Below, piece by piece: positions 11,216-22,316 of a stretch of 64,000 bases of DNA (its first letter is position 1; every line of letters starts with the position of its first letter). The DNA is taken from assembly GCA_004431415.1 (NCBI GenBank), contig QPMI01000408.1, forward strand, positions 1,163,364 to 1,227,363. Direction: 5' to 3'. The DNA comes from Cyanophora paradoxa (lineage: Eukaryota; Glaucocystophyceae; Cyanophorales; Cyanophoraceae). Position numbers and translations under genes: made by a program. The notes under the pieces are model-generated. The model searched no databases and was not told the origin of the DNA. It saw nothing but the letters and a program-made list of their open reading frames with translations.

Positions 11216-12649
11216 CTAGCCGTCCTCCAGCGTATCGGACTCCACGGGCGCCCATGAGAGCCTATCCTCGAAGTCCTCAATCTGAAGCCAAGCAAAGCAG
11301 CGGGACTCGAGCTCAGCGATCGAAATGCAACATTTGATCCGAGGTAGGAAAGGAAAGCGGACCTGGAGGCGCGAGGCGCGGACCTTGCGGGCCGTGAAGA
11401 GGCGCCGGGCGGGGCGGGCCTCCCCCTCCGCCCACCGCCCGAACCCCGTCTCCTCCTCCCCGTACGGGAACGACCCTGCAATCCAGCCTGCGACGCGGGC
11501 GGATCAAATCCCCGCCCTAGGCCTCCTGCCGCCCCGCGCGCCCCGCACCGAGCTTGGCGAACGAAGACTCGACGTCGGACATCGAGAAGCGCCCAGCGGC
11601 GGCGCCCTCGCCCTCGCCCTCGCCCTCCGTGGCGACGTCCCCGAAGAGCCAGCTCTCCTCGCACGAGAGGTCCGAGATCGCCTCGAGGAGGGCGTCTCCC
11701 TCGTCCTGCGCGAGCCGGTCCAGGGCGCCGTCGATGACCCAGACAGTCGCGACGTTCACGTCGTGGCCCCGCATCTTCAGCACGTCCATCCAGAGCTGCG
11801 TGTCCCGCAGCGGCGCGACCACGCTGAAGAGCTTGCAGCCCGCCGGGACGGCCTGCAGCCCTGCGGCGGGCGCGGCGCGGTCGACGGAACGGAGAGGAGC
11901 GGAGCGGAAGGAAGAGGAAGCGCTTCGGCCGCGCACGGTCCAGGGTCTCCCGCTTGGCGTCAGCCACGTCCTTCTCCTCGACCTGGTACACGAACTGGTT
12001 CGTGCCCCACGGGAGCCGGTACGGACGCGCATCGAAGCCTGCAGGTGCGTGAGGCCGCGCGCGCGGGGCGGGCGGCGCGGGCGGCGTGCCGGTGCCGAGC
12101 AGGACGGCCTGCGGGAGGAGGCGGACGAGCACGGCGCGCTCGAGGAGGAACTCGTCTCCGAGCCGCGTGCGCACGGCCTCAAGCCTCTGCAGCTCGGCAT
12201 CCGGCTCCCCGCCGTCTTCCAGCAGCGCCGCGAAGCGTGCCGCGAGCGAGTCGTCGATCAGCCGCTCGCCCTCGGGCCTCGCGGTCTCCGCGGAGCGCGC
12301 CGCCGCCAGCTGCACGCACAGCTTGAATGCGTCGCTCGTCTGTGCCGCCGAGGACGGCCCTGCGCGTGCGAGGGGATCGGACAGAGAAGCTGGACCGGAA
12401 CCGGCGGCGGATTCTCGAACCAGGCGTGGAGGCGGAGGCGACCGGCGCGGCTTCGAAGGCACACGGCCTCCTTTGCCGACGCTCGGCGCGCACGCGCGTC
12501 GCTTTGTCTGCGCCCAGCTCAGCCGAGCGCGAAGCGGCCGGTGTGCAAAGCGGCGGACCGTGCGGGCAGCGCTGTCCGAGCCAGCCTGATGCCGGCCTAG
12601 AGACGGACGACGGCAGGGGGGCCACAGGAAGGGCGAAGGCGAGGCTCAT
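11216..12649 (-). CDS. SAM-dependent methyltransferase, leucine carboxyl methyltransferase-like
   Basis: Class I methyltransferase of the LCMT/PPM superfamily. Segments in order: SDAFKLCVQLAAARSAETAR, the SAM-binding motif QAVLLGTG joined over a GC-AG intron to FDARPYRLPW (family consensus GxDxRxYRL), QFVYQVEEKDVADAKRETL, GCKLFSVVAPLRDTQLWMDV, KMRGHDVNVATVWVIDGALD (the W..eG motif), ALLEAISDLSCEESWLFGD, FSMSDVESSFAKLG, and a C-terminal exon ending FEDRLSWAPVESDTLEDG. ATG at 12649 gives MSLAFALPVAPLPSSVSR, which resembles an organelle-targeting leader; 12460-12650 contains at least one frame change and so probably an intron. The substrate cannot be told: the family includes PP2A carboxyl methylation and many small-molecule O-methylations. 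Confidence 0.78.
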
Positions 12650-12956
12650 CGGAATTTGCTGTACGCGGGGCCCGGAGGGGGGAAGAAGTCGAACGGGGGG
12701 AAGAAGTCGAACGGCCACAAAATTCGAGCGGCTTTCACAGCGAAGGTGCGGTCGTCCGGGGCGAGCAGACGTGAGTACCATCCTATAGACGCCATAGCTA
12801 TTGTCACCTAGCGACTCCTGCGTCCGGGCTTCGCTGAAGTCGCGCACCGACCGGCCCGCCAACTCCGGCTTCGGAATGGGTCGTAAACCTCAGCTATGGG
12901 CTCACAATGCTCGCAGATAACATCTTGAAGACCCGGAGAGGCGAGCGATCGATACG
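12650..12956. other. Divergent intergenic region
   Basis: About 300 bp between the methyltransferase (minus) and the Pro-rich gene (plus). It contains a short direct repeat, GGGGGGAAGAAGTCGAACGG, copied twice at about 12677-12715. No other feature is seen. Confidence 0.45.
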
Positions 12957-15900
12957 ATGAGCGCGGCGGCTGCTCCACCGCAGCCCACGCCGGCTCCGCC
13001 AGCTCCAGCACCGATCCAGCCCGCAGCTGACTCGGCCGCCCCACCTCAAATAGCACAGGCCACGGCAGCGGCAGCAGCACCGTCACAGCCGCCTGCCCAG
13101 CCAGGTCAACCTGCCACCGCCCAGCCCTCAGCAGCACCGCCAGCTCAGCCCGCCGCCACTTCCCCCGCCCCCGGCGCCGCTCAGCCTGCGGGGCAGCCGC
13201 CAGCACAACCCGCCGCTGTGCCGCCTGCCCCGGCTGCCGCTCAGCCCGCGGGAGCGCCGCCAGCACAGCCTGCCGCGGCGCCGCCCGCCCCGGCCGGCGC
13301 TCAGCCCGCGGACCGCCGCCGGCACAGCCCGCTGTCGCGCCGCCTGCCCCGGCTGCCGCTCAGCCCGCGGGAGCGCCGCCGGCACAGCCCGCTGCCGCGC
13401 CGCCTGCCCCAGCCGCCGCTCAGCCTGCGGAGCAGCCGCCAGCGCAGCCCGCCGCCGCGGCCCCGCCCCGGCCGCCTCTCAGCCTGCAGGGCAGCCGCCA
13501 GTTCCGCCGGCTGTCGCGACCCCTGCCCCGCGTCTGGTCAGCCCGCGGGAACGCCGCCAGCACAACCCGCTGTCGCGCCGCCCGCCCCGGCCGGCGCTCA
13601 GCCCGCGGGAGCGCCGCCAGCACAGCCTGCCGCTGCGCCGCCCGCCCCGGTCGCCACTCAGCCCGCAGGACCGCCGCCGGCACAGCCCGCTGCCGCGCCG
13701 CCTGCCCCGGCCGCCGCTCAGCCCGCAGGACCGCCGCCAGCACAGCCCGCCGTCGCGCCGCCCGCTCCGGCCGCCGCTGCACCCGCCCCGGCCGCCGCTC
13801 AGCCCGCGGGAGCGCCGCCAGCACAGCCCGCCGCCGTGGCACCCTCCCGGCCGCCGCTGAGCCCGCAGGAGCGCCGCCAGCTCAGCCTGCCGCCGCGCCG
13901 CCTGCCCCGGCCGCCGCTCAGCCCGCGGGACCACCGTCGGCACAGCCCGCCGCCGCGCCGCCCGCCCCGGCCGCCGCTCAGCCCGCGGGAGCGCCGCCAG
14001 CACAGCCCGCCGCCGTGGCACCATCCCGGCCGCCGCTGAGCCCGCGGGAGCGCCGCCAGCACAGCCCGCCGCCGCGGCACCCGCCCCGGCCGCCGCTGAG
14101 CCCGCAGGAGCGCCGCCAGCTCAGCCTGCCGCCGCGCCGCCTGCCCCGGCCGGCGCTCAGCCCGCGGGACCGCCGCCGGCACAGCCCGCTGTCGCGCCGC
14201 CTGCCCCGGCTGCCGCTCAGCCCGCGGGACCGCCGCCGGCACAGCCCGCCGCGGCGCCGCCCGCCACGGCCGCCACTCAGCCTGCGGGACCGCCGCCAGC
14301 ACAGCCTGCCGCTGCGCCGCCTGCCCCAGCCGCCGCTCAGCCTGCGGAGCAGCCGCCAGCGCAGCCCGCCGCTGCTGCCCCGCCCCGGCCGCCGCTCAGC
14401 CCGCAGGACCGCCGCCGGCACAGCCCGCTGCCGCGCCGCCTGCCCCGGTCGCCACTCAGCCTGCGGGCAGCCGCCAGTTCAGCCAGTCGCCGCCGTCCCC
14501 GCCCCGGCTGCACCTCAGCCCGCCGCCGCGGCCCCCGCCCCGCCGCCGCCCAGCCCGCCGCTCAGCCCGCCGCCGCAGCCCCCGCTCCGGCCGCCGCTCA
14601 GGCTGCGGGGCAGCCGCCAGTTCAGCCCGCGGCGCCGGCGGCCGCCCAGCCGACCGTCCCGGCCGCTGCGCAGCCGCAAGCCCAGGCGGCGGCGCAGGCG
14701 CCAGCTCAGCCCGCCGCCGCTGCCGCCGCCTCGGCGCTGGCGCAGCTCCCGCAGAGCATCACGCGCGACCTCCAGAACTTCCTCCTGCAGTGCGCCGCCC
14801 TCGCGGACGCCAACCTCGCCGCCGCCGGCCCGCCCGCCGCCGGCCTCCTGCCCTTCGCGGCCGCCGCCCCCGCCCCGCGAGGCCGGCCCGGCAGCCGCCC
14901 CGGCGCCCGCCCCGGCCCCGGCGCAACCCGCGGAGGCCCCGGCGCCCGTGACGTCTACACGCACGCCCGCGAGCCCGCCGCCGCGGCCGACCAGTGGACG
15001 GTACGCGTACCCCTCCCCGTCCTCGTCGTACCCCTGACGGCTCCGCAGGCTGCGGTCACGGGCTTCGCGGTCGAGCAGGCGCCCGCCGAGCCGCCGGTCC
15101 GGTCGGCGCCGGCCCCGCCGCAGGCCGCCCCGCCCCCGGCGCAGGTCCGACCGCCCTCCCGCCCGCCCGCCGCCTATCCCCTCCTCCTGACGCCTCTGGC
15201 GGCAGGTCTTCCACGTCCAGACCCCCGTCCAGGTCGTCGTGGCGACGCCGGCCCAGACCGGCGCGGCGGCACCCGCGGCCCCGCCCCAGCAGGGCGCCCC
15301 GCCGCCGCAGCACGGCGCCGCCCCGCCGCCGCAGCAGCAGGGCGCACCGCCGCCGCAGCAGGCGGGGGCGGCGCTGCAGGGGGCGGGCTACGCGGAGCGC
15401 CTGGGCCTGCAGCTCGGCATCCTCGGCACCAAGTCCAACTACCAGCTCCCTTACAAAGCCCGCGCCCCCTTCTCCGCTCCCCCTCCTTGCCTCCTCTTTC
15501 TTCTCCACTGAGTTCGAGTCCACCCCTCAGGTCCGGGAGATCATGGACGCGCGCGAGGCGGACCGCCTCTACTCCCAGGTCCGCCCCCCGCCCTCGCCCC
15601 GGCCCCCGCCCTTGGATTCGGATGGGAGATAGGTGGACGATAGCGGGGGATATGATATGCTCGTGGAGCCGGGTGGGGGACAGAGAGAGTGGAAGGGAGT
15701 AGCAGCGAGAGAGCGCGCCGGGTGGAGAGAGGCCCGACGCGGGGCCGGGGCGCGCAGTTCCTGCGGGAGCGCGCGGCGGAGCGGCAGGAGGCCGACGGCG
15801 GGCGCCCGGGCTTCGGCGGGCCCCTCGGGCCCTACGGCTTCGACGAGCGCCCCGGCACCTCCCTCCCGGTGCCGCCTAACTGTTTTAATGTTTCTAACTC

Positions 15901-16863
15901 TGCTTTCTAACTGTTTTAACGTTTAAATCAGATCCGCGACGTGATCGCCCCCGTCTCGCGGCCCGCCACCGGCTCGGCCGGGAGTCCCTCCCGCGGCCGG
16001 CCCTACACGGGCGCCTCGGCGGGGGGGTACGGCCCCGGCTACGACCGCTACGCGCCCCCGCCCGGGGAGTGGCAGCCTGAGCCCGACCCCGGCATCACCT
16101 ACTCCGACCTCTACAACCCGCGCTCGCCGGTGGGTTTCCTTGAACCCTTGGCTAGACTTTAAACTGTTCCGCCCGGATTCGAACCCGCGCCCGCAGTACT
16201 TCAACGGGCGCGGCGTGGACGAGTACGACGAGTACGGCCGCCCGTACGCGGCGGGGCCCGCGCCCCCGCCGCAGGGGTACAGCAGCCACGGCCCGCCCCC
16301 GCCTGGCTCTGCCTACGGCTCGCGCGGCCGCGCGGGCTCACCCACGCGGCGCCCGCCCCCGGGCTCCGCCCCGCCGCCGGGTCGGCGCCGCCCACCAAAG
16401 CCTCGCCTTTTCGCCGGCTGACGTGCGCCATGTGCATGCGCAGAGCCCGGCGCGTACGCCCGCAGCCCGAGCCCTACGCGCTCGCGGCCGCCCTACTCTT
16501 CCGGGGGCTACTCGAATTCCGGGTCCGCCCCTCTCGAACCCGCTCGCGCGCTTCCGCCCCTTACGGCGTACCCCCTGCAGCTACGCGCCCCAGGCCCGCC
16601 GCGCGCCCCCGCCGCAGCAGCGCTCCCGGCCCCCGACCGGCTACGTTGAGGAGCCGTGCGTCGTACCCCCCCTCGCGTTGGCCCTGGCTGCAGCTGCTCG
16701 TTCGATTCGCCGACCGTCCCTTTCCGAGCAGATACTACTACTGAGTGCCCGCGGGCTTCGCTGGAATGATCAGTTCATACTTCGATACCCCCGCGGCTGC
16801 CCCGGCCCGGAGCGACGGCGCCGGTGCCGGCTGCCGTGGGGGGCGTACCACACCAACTTCTAG
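12957..16863 (+). CDS. Pro/Ala/Gln-repeat protein, low-complexity, unidentified
   Basis: ATG at 12957 opens MSAAAAPPQPTPAPPAPAPI, then about twenty copies of a 20-residue unit (AQPAGAPPAQPAAAPPAPAA) to about 14470. A more complex segment follows (SALAQLPQSITRDLQNFLLQ, CAALADANLAAAG near 14731-14830). Exons after that are DVYTHAREPAAAADQWT, VFHVQTPVQVVVATPAQTG, AGYAERLGLQLGILGTKSNY, VREIMDAREADRLYSQ, FLRERAAERQEADGG, a Gly/Tyr/Pro-rich exon (YGPGYDRYAPPPGEWQPEPD) and YFNGRGVDEYDEYGRPYAA. The C-terminal half resembles disordered scaffold or RNA-binding proteins. No domain recognised. The repeat frame changes several times, always by a net one missing base, so either the consensus has errors or the gene is damaged. 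The last exon and the stop near 16863 are uncertain. Confidence 0.6.
13190..14470 (+). repeat. 60-bp coding tandem repeat array
   Basis: Roughly twenty imperfect copies of a 60-bp GC-rich unit encoding PAQPA-type peptides. In-frame reading moves from frame of 12957 to the next frames near 13311, about 13470, about 13535, about 13853 and about 14030. Each step is equivalent to losing one base, for example CCCGCGGACC at 13311 where neighbouring units have CCCGCGGGACC. Confidence 0.85.
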
Positions 16864-16990
16864 TTAGGCAGACGTCGGGTCTTGTTCATATTGCGGTGGA
16901 AATACACGTTTTTGACGAGAGGCGACGAGGGCGATCCGAAATTAAAATAAACAAACGTAACATTGAAGAAAACAATCTGCAGCTGCCGCG

Positions 16991-19103
16991 CTACGAGGTC
17001 TCGTAGACTATCTCCGTGTGAAGGAGCAGGACTCGGAGCGCCTCGCGCTCCTCCTCGCCGATCGCGGCGGCCGCCTCCGGCTTGATCGTCAGGCGGCGGA
17101 GGCGCTTCAGGTGGGACACGGCGGCAAGGCCGCCCGCGGAGTCGAGGGGAAGCGGCGACCCCACGGTGAGCTTCTCGAGGGAGGGCACGTCGGCGGCCAG
17201 CCGCTGCGGAACGAATCATGATCGTGAACCGTGATACAAACGGCAACCCGGATTCAGTTGACCTACCTTGAGAAAATTGCCTGGAATGACGTCCACGCTG
17301 TTGTTACAGCGGATTGACAGGGTCCTGAGGCTCCCCCACTGCTTCAAAGATTGCTCCCCCAAGGCCGACAGCGCGGGGGGCGAAGCCTTCAAATAAAGAT
17401 CCTGTGCAAAATCGAAGTCAGCAGGGCAAATGGCCTGGGGAAGCTTTTTTGAGGCATATGAGGAATTTCGATTACCTCCAGAGCGTGCAGCTTCGAGGCC
17501 GATGCAGCAAAGATTGCCGTGTGGACTTCATTGTTTGAGAAGTGTATCAGGGAGGCGCTCCGCAGCCCGCCAGCAACGGACACAAGCGGCGACATGTCGG
17601 CTGCTTCCCCAGTGATCAGGTGAATGTAGTCCAGCTTCATACCGCTGAGGTGGCCGAGGTGTAGGTGGCTCACAGTGACAGCGTACGCTGCTCGAAAAGG
17701 CATAAGTTACGTGATCCAAGCAACTCCAGGCACGACGCTCTCGATTATAATTAGACACGATTCTCTCACCCCGCAGAGAAGCAAGACTGGCAAGTGGCTC
17801 CAACTCTGCCTCGGAAGCGTCTGGGTAGATTATCCTCCCGTCCGCGTCGTGGATATCTGTTCGCAGAGCGTGAGATCATGAGTTGTGCATAAGCGAAGCA
17901 TCTGTTGCTGTTATACGAAGCATCAGAAGGCTCACCCACTGTTACCTGTTCCAACTGGTGGAAAGAAGCGATCGCTGACATGACGGGGAGCAGTGCGCCA
18001 TCTCTCATCACTCCACACCTCAGTCTCTTCAGCGTCGGAGCCAGCGGTGCGAGAGCTTGCAAGGTCTCGAGAGTCAGGGGAAAGCTGGTCATGAGAGGAC
18101 GGTCAAGCCACGGAGGGCAAGCTCGAGCTCAAAGACACGGCATTACTCACCATCTTATTTGCAAGCTCTGCAGATTGCACGTTGCCAACGCCTGCAGAGA
18201 GCCCTGAAAATACGGACCGATAACAGATTGCACATTCTGCCTCGGCCAATCTACCGACATCGAGGAAATGACCAGCTGCAGGGAAGAAGAACGTGAGAGG
18301 GGTAAAAAGCCGTGGTATTTCTTTTTTTTTGGGGGGGGGGGGGGGGGGGGCTTTAATTCTGACCTGTTCAAGGCGCGTGAAGTGATGAAGCGCGGGAAAG
18401 ATGTACGCAGGGATACCGCTAACGAATTTGAGACGCAGCTCACTGAGCTGAGTGCCGAAAGCTTGGCACAGCTCTTTCCACGATTTGACATTGATACTGC
18501 AATCCAGTAGCCCGAGACTTTGTAGAGCTTCGTGTCGCTTCTTTGGCTGTTTGAGAAAGGCTGCAATAGATTGGTCGCTGCCTGGAGCAATTATCATGCG
18601 CTGCCAGAGACTGGGCTGCTGGGCGAGGCTGCGGAACCGGCGGGAGACGTGGCTCAGCTGCACGAGCTCGAGCAGTTTCTGAGAAGTGATGCTGGTGGAT
18701 CCAACGAACAGCATGGACCCCGCTTCCATCCCGACGTGCTCCGACGCCAGCGCGATGATACGGGAGACGAGTTCGTCGGGAAGCGCGTCGAACGGGCTGC
18801 CTCCGGCAGCCATCGCCATAACAACGCTCGTGGCCGCTGCGCCGCAAAGAATGGTCAAAGACAAACGTCGTCGCCGGCCGAACGTCAACGGTCGCGCACC
18901 GCTCGCGCCCGGCGAAGGGACTCCGTGCGCGGCGGCCGCGTCGCTTCCTGTGCGTCGAGCTCAGAGCGCGACCGGAGATGGGCAGCTGGTGTGCGGATCC
19001 ACTGACCGGCAGCAGCCGCTGCCGACGCGGAACCGATGGGCGCTTCATCCGGATTCGCCCTCGCCCGCTTCGCCGTCCGCTCGAACTCCATCTCTCGCGC
19101 CAT
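16991..19103 (-). CDS. F-box/leucine-rich-repeat-type protein
   Basis: Likely substrate adaptor of an SCF ubiquitin ligase. Exon 1 (ATG at 19103) encodes MAREMEFERTAKRARANPDE with a basic stretch. The next exon gives AATSVVMAMAAGGSPF and an F-box (FDALPDELVSRIIALASE ... LVQLSHVSRRFRSLAQQPSL then WQRM). Leucine-rich segments follow over several short exons: LGLLDCSINVKSWKELC, ELRLKFVSGIPAYIFPAL, TLETLQALAPLAPTLKRLRC, HLGHLSGMKLDYIHLI, ASKLHALEVIEIPH, LRTLSIRCNNSVDVIPGN, and VPSLEKLTVGSPLPLDSAGG ending LLLHTEIVYETS. The repeats are irregular and the substrate is unknown. One intron holds a 20-G run. Base composition in 17.2-18.6 kb is clearly less GC-rich than in neighbouring genes. Confidence 0.75.
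18331..18350. repeat. Homopolymer run of 20 G in an intron
   Basis: On the coding (minus) strand this is a C20 tract followed by A8, upstream of a CCCTGCAG acceptor, so it acts as or replaces the polypyrimidine tract. Its exact length is unreliable in any read set. Confidence 0.8.
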
Positions 19104-19440
19104 CACGCCTCCGCGCCTGCTCGTTGCTTGCTCGCTGCACGCATGTCCCTACGAATCGAATCGAATCGCCGAGTTGCTAGAGCGACTGGCAGTCGACTAC
19201 TCCAAGTCACCGCAACAAGGCCACGAGCGAGTGCGCCGAGGCCTGCTCCAAACCAGAGCCCGCAGCTCAGCGGCAGCTTAGCCGCAACTCAGCGGCAACC
19301 TCACGCGGGTACAGTGTTTTCGCCGGTGGTCTGGGTACAGGATCTAGATCCCGGCGGGTACAGATCGGGCCCCCCGTTTCAAGTTTGTTGTTATTTAGGG
19401 TAAACGTGCGGCAGATTTTGGTTTGTCCATTGTATGACGG

Positions 19441-21940
19441 CTACAGCTGCAGGATGCCTTGCGCGTGCAGCTCGCGCGCGGAGGGGGGTACGGCTTCGAG
19501 GGCGACGAGCGGGGGTGGGGAGGCCGCGGTCGCAGGGCCCGCCGGGCGGTCCACGGCACACAGTAGGCGGACGCGCGTGCCCGCGATCTGCTCGATCCAG
19601 ATGCCTGCCCGGGGTCGGGCCGCTCAGGGCGCGCAGGGGTACACTGCACGCGGAGCGGGAATGGGGTACCGCACCGGAGAGCTCAGCGACCTTGCCGGGG
19701 GGTACGCCGGCGAGGCCGAGGGGCGCCCCGCCGGCCTCTGGGCGCGGCTCGGTCGGGAAGAGGCAGCCCCGCACGATCCCCACGTCCGCCTGCGGGGCAC
19801 GTCTGAGCGGGCCGGAGGGGGTACGGGGACCGAGTCGACTCGCCTCGACCTCGAGCGCCGGTGCGCCGGGGGCAGCGCCGGGGGGAGCGATCCGCAGGAG
19901 GGCACGGGGTACGCTTGCAGGGCGGGGCGCGGGCGTCCTGCGGCGAGAGAGAATGAGAGAGGGGCGGGCGCCGGCGGGCCGACAGGAGGCGCGCTCGCCT
20001 GCAGCGGGGGCAGAAGGATGCGGTGGGGAGGCCACCGGGCCTGCGCGGGGCGCGTCGGGGATCGCGGGATCGAATTCGGGCGGACCCGCTGCGCACGGCT
20101 GCGAGAGGCCAACCCGCAGCGCGAGCGGCGCCGCGCAGGCTCCGCAGGCGTCATAAGGGGGCTGCGGGGGTGCGTGAGGGGGAACCGGTGCTGAGAGCGG
20201 GCGTGGGTACAGCGCGCACGAGGTCGTCGGAGGAGGAGGAGAGGACGGTACCCAGGACGGCGATGAGGGGACCCCGGGGGGCCCGGGAGAACGCGAGGGG
20301 TACGCGGGGGGCGGGAGTGCCCCCAAGGAGAGCCGAGGGTACGGGGGCGAGGAGGAGGGGGGAGGAGCCGGCGTCGATGCGGGGCGGCGGGAGCGGGTCG
20401 GGGCCGTCCCAGGGGAGGGGTACCGCAAAGGAAGAGAAGCGGTCGGCGATGAGGAGGGGTCTGCGGAGGGGTACAACATCAAAGAACGAAGATGAGGGCC
20501 AGGCACAAGCGCACGGGCGGAAGGCGGGGCCGGCGGGGCCCGGCTCGTCGTCCCTGCGGCAATCTAAGCGGCCTTCGGAGCGGTAGGGGGGTACAACGCC
20601 GCGCACGAGGACCGGAGCAGGGGTACGGCGTCGCGGAGGAGCAGCGGGGTACGCGCCCGGAGGCTGTCCAGGGCCTGGCCCGCCAGGAGGGGGTCCCGAA
20701 TCTCGACCGACTCCACAGCGCTGGAGGGGGTACGACGATTGAGATTTGGGGGTACGGGGATGGCGAAAAGGGGTTCTGGCGCACTCCGAGGGCCCCGCCG
20801 GGTCGACGACATACAGGAGTACCCGGGAGAGCCTGCAGCGGGTACGGCGTTAAGACGAGGGCGAGTTGGGTACGGGCGAGCGCGCACGGCTCGCAGAGGG
20901 AACCGGCGGGGAGGGGGCGGGCGGCGATGAGGAGGAGGGGGCACGAGAGGCGGGGCGGGAGGGGTTCGGGGGGCGGGGCCGCGGGGGCCTGCCCGTCGCC
21001 GATCTCGAGGACGCGCAGTGCGGCGCTCCCGTCGCGGGACGTCGCCGCCCGTCTCGCCGCCTCCTGAAGAAGTACCGTGTTCGGCTCGGGGGGCGGGGGA
21101 AGGGGCTCCTCGGGGGGTAGAGCCTCGGCGGCCGAGTCGGCGCCGCAGGAGAGGACGAGGAGGGCGCGGGGGGGTACGGCCCCGCCGCCGCGGAGCACGG
21201 CGGCCACAGCGGAGATCGCGTCTCGCCCCGACCTGCGAAGTTTGTGTCAGCGGGAGAAACAGAAGCCGAAGGGGGGTAGCCGCACAGTCGGCGGGAGGGG
21301 TAGAGGTGGCTGATCCGGAAGGAGCACCCCTCCCCCCCGAGGAGGGCCTCCACCAGGGGGCCCCTGGGGGGCAGCTCCAGGGCGCAGACGGCGGTGGGGG
21401 GTACAGACGCGTCGGAGAGGAGGACGAGGGGGGGCGCGGCGCGGCCGGCGCCGGGGAAGCCGCGGGGGACGGCCCGGGCGACCCGGGCTTCCAGAGCGAA
21501 GGGTCCCGGAGGGGGGGCGCGCGCCAGGGAGGCCGGGGTGTGGACGGAGCGGGAGGGTACGGGACCAAAGGGCGAGGCGGAGGCGTCGGGGGCGTCGAAC
21601 CCAACCGCGGCGGGGCCCGCGGGGGCGGCTCGGGCCCCGGGGCGCGCGTCGGGGGGTACGCGGGAGAGGAGGGAGGGCAGGTCCATCCCCGGGGGGGGAT
21701 CGAAGGGCTCGAGGAGGCGGGGGCCGAGGACCAGCGGGCGGGCGTACCCCGACACCCGCTGCAGGCGCCTGCCGCTCGATCAGAAAACAAAAGAAACGAA
21801 AAGAAAGGAAAGGAAAGGAGAGGAAGGGGCACCAGGGGGCGTGGACGCGGACGAGGCAGCCCGGGTCGAGGGGGGGACACTCGCGGGAGCGCTGGTGGGG
21901 GGGGATGAACGCCACGTCCACCCAGTCCTGGGAAGGGGAA
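19441..21940 (-). CDS. Unidentified multi-exon gene, possibly joined to the 22.3-24.6 kb gene
   Basis: I do not recognise the family. Exons on the minus strand include DWVDVAFIPPHQRSREC (acceptor at 21928, GACTGGGTGGACG), GYARPLVLGPRLLEPFDPPP, VEALLGGEGCSFRISHLYPS, GRDAISAVAAVLRGGG (after CTGAC..TTCGCAG near 21240), RALLVLSCGADSAAEAL, NTVLLQEAARRAATSRDGSA, VESVEIRDPLLAGQALDS, PLLIADRFSSFA, YDACGACAAPLALRVGLSQP (a CxxC pair), and a last exon IWIEQIAGTRVRLLCAVDRP ending RELHAQGILQL, stop at 19441. The region is packed with GTACCC, which serves as splice donor in some places and lies in open frame as Val-Pro or Tyr-Pro in others, so exon borders are ambiguous. No start codon was found; the first exon may be at or above 22.4 kb. 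Confidence 0.45.
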
Positions 21941-22260
21941 GAGTGAGATGCGGGGGCCCAGGGGCGCTCTGAGGGCGCTGAGGAGCTCTGTAGGGCGCAG
22001 GGGACTTCGCTGCCGCCCGAAGGACGCTCGAAGCTCGGGCGAGACTCGAGCGAGGGAGCCCGTCGCCTTAGAAGAAGCTAGCGAGAACGAGCTAGAAGCT
22101 AGAAGCTAGAAGCTAGAACCCAGTCCTAGGAAGGGGAAGAGTGAGGGGCGGGGCCCGGGGGCGCCCCGAGGACGACACCAAGGTGCTCTGCAGGGCGCAG
22201 GGGACTTTCCGCGAGGCAGCCCGTCGCCCTAGAAGACGCTAGCCGGAACAAGCTGGCTAG
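21920..22260. repeat. Diverged direct repeat of about 130-165 bp plus AGCTAGA runs
   Basis: Copy 1 starts with CCCAGTCCTGGGAAGGGGAAG near 21922 and copy 2 with CCCAGTCCTAGGAAGGGGAAG near 22121. Both go on through GGGCGCAGGGGACTT (about 21998 and 22196) and GCCCGTCGCC. The start of each copy is, on the minus strand, an intron 3' end (TTCCCAG/GACTGGGT), so copy 2 is a decoy acceptor upstream of the real exon. Between the copies lies AGCTAGAAGCTAGA microsatellite-like sequence (about 22090-22117). Confidence 0.8.
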
Positions 22261-22316
22261 ATGGAGCTACATGGAGCCGGCTAGAATCTAGAAGCGGGGG
22301 TGGAGCCGGCTAGAAG

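Noticed and set aside
13190-14470. CRISPR-like regular repeats
   Set aside because: Units are contiguous and coding, without spacers; the genome is eukaryotic.
16165-16185. GGATTCGAACCC looks like the reverse complement of a tRNA T-loop
   Set aside because: The flanking bases do not form a T-stem, and no D-arm, anticodon arm or acceptor stem is found on the minus strand. It lies in an intron of the Pro-rich gene.
19441-21940. Sec23/Sec24-like COPII protein (CxxC pair, Pro-rich, Leu-rich strands)
   Set aside because: The order of parts and the spacing around the single CxxC do not match the Sec23/24 zinc finger, trunk and gelsolin order, so no function is claimed.
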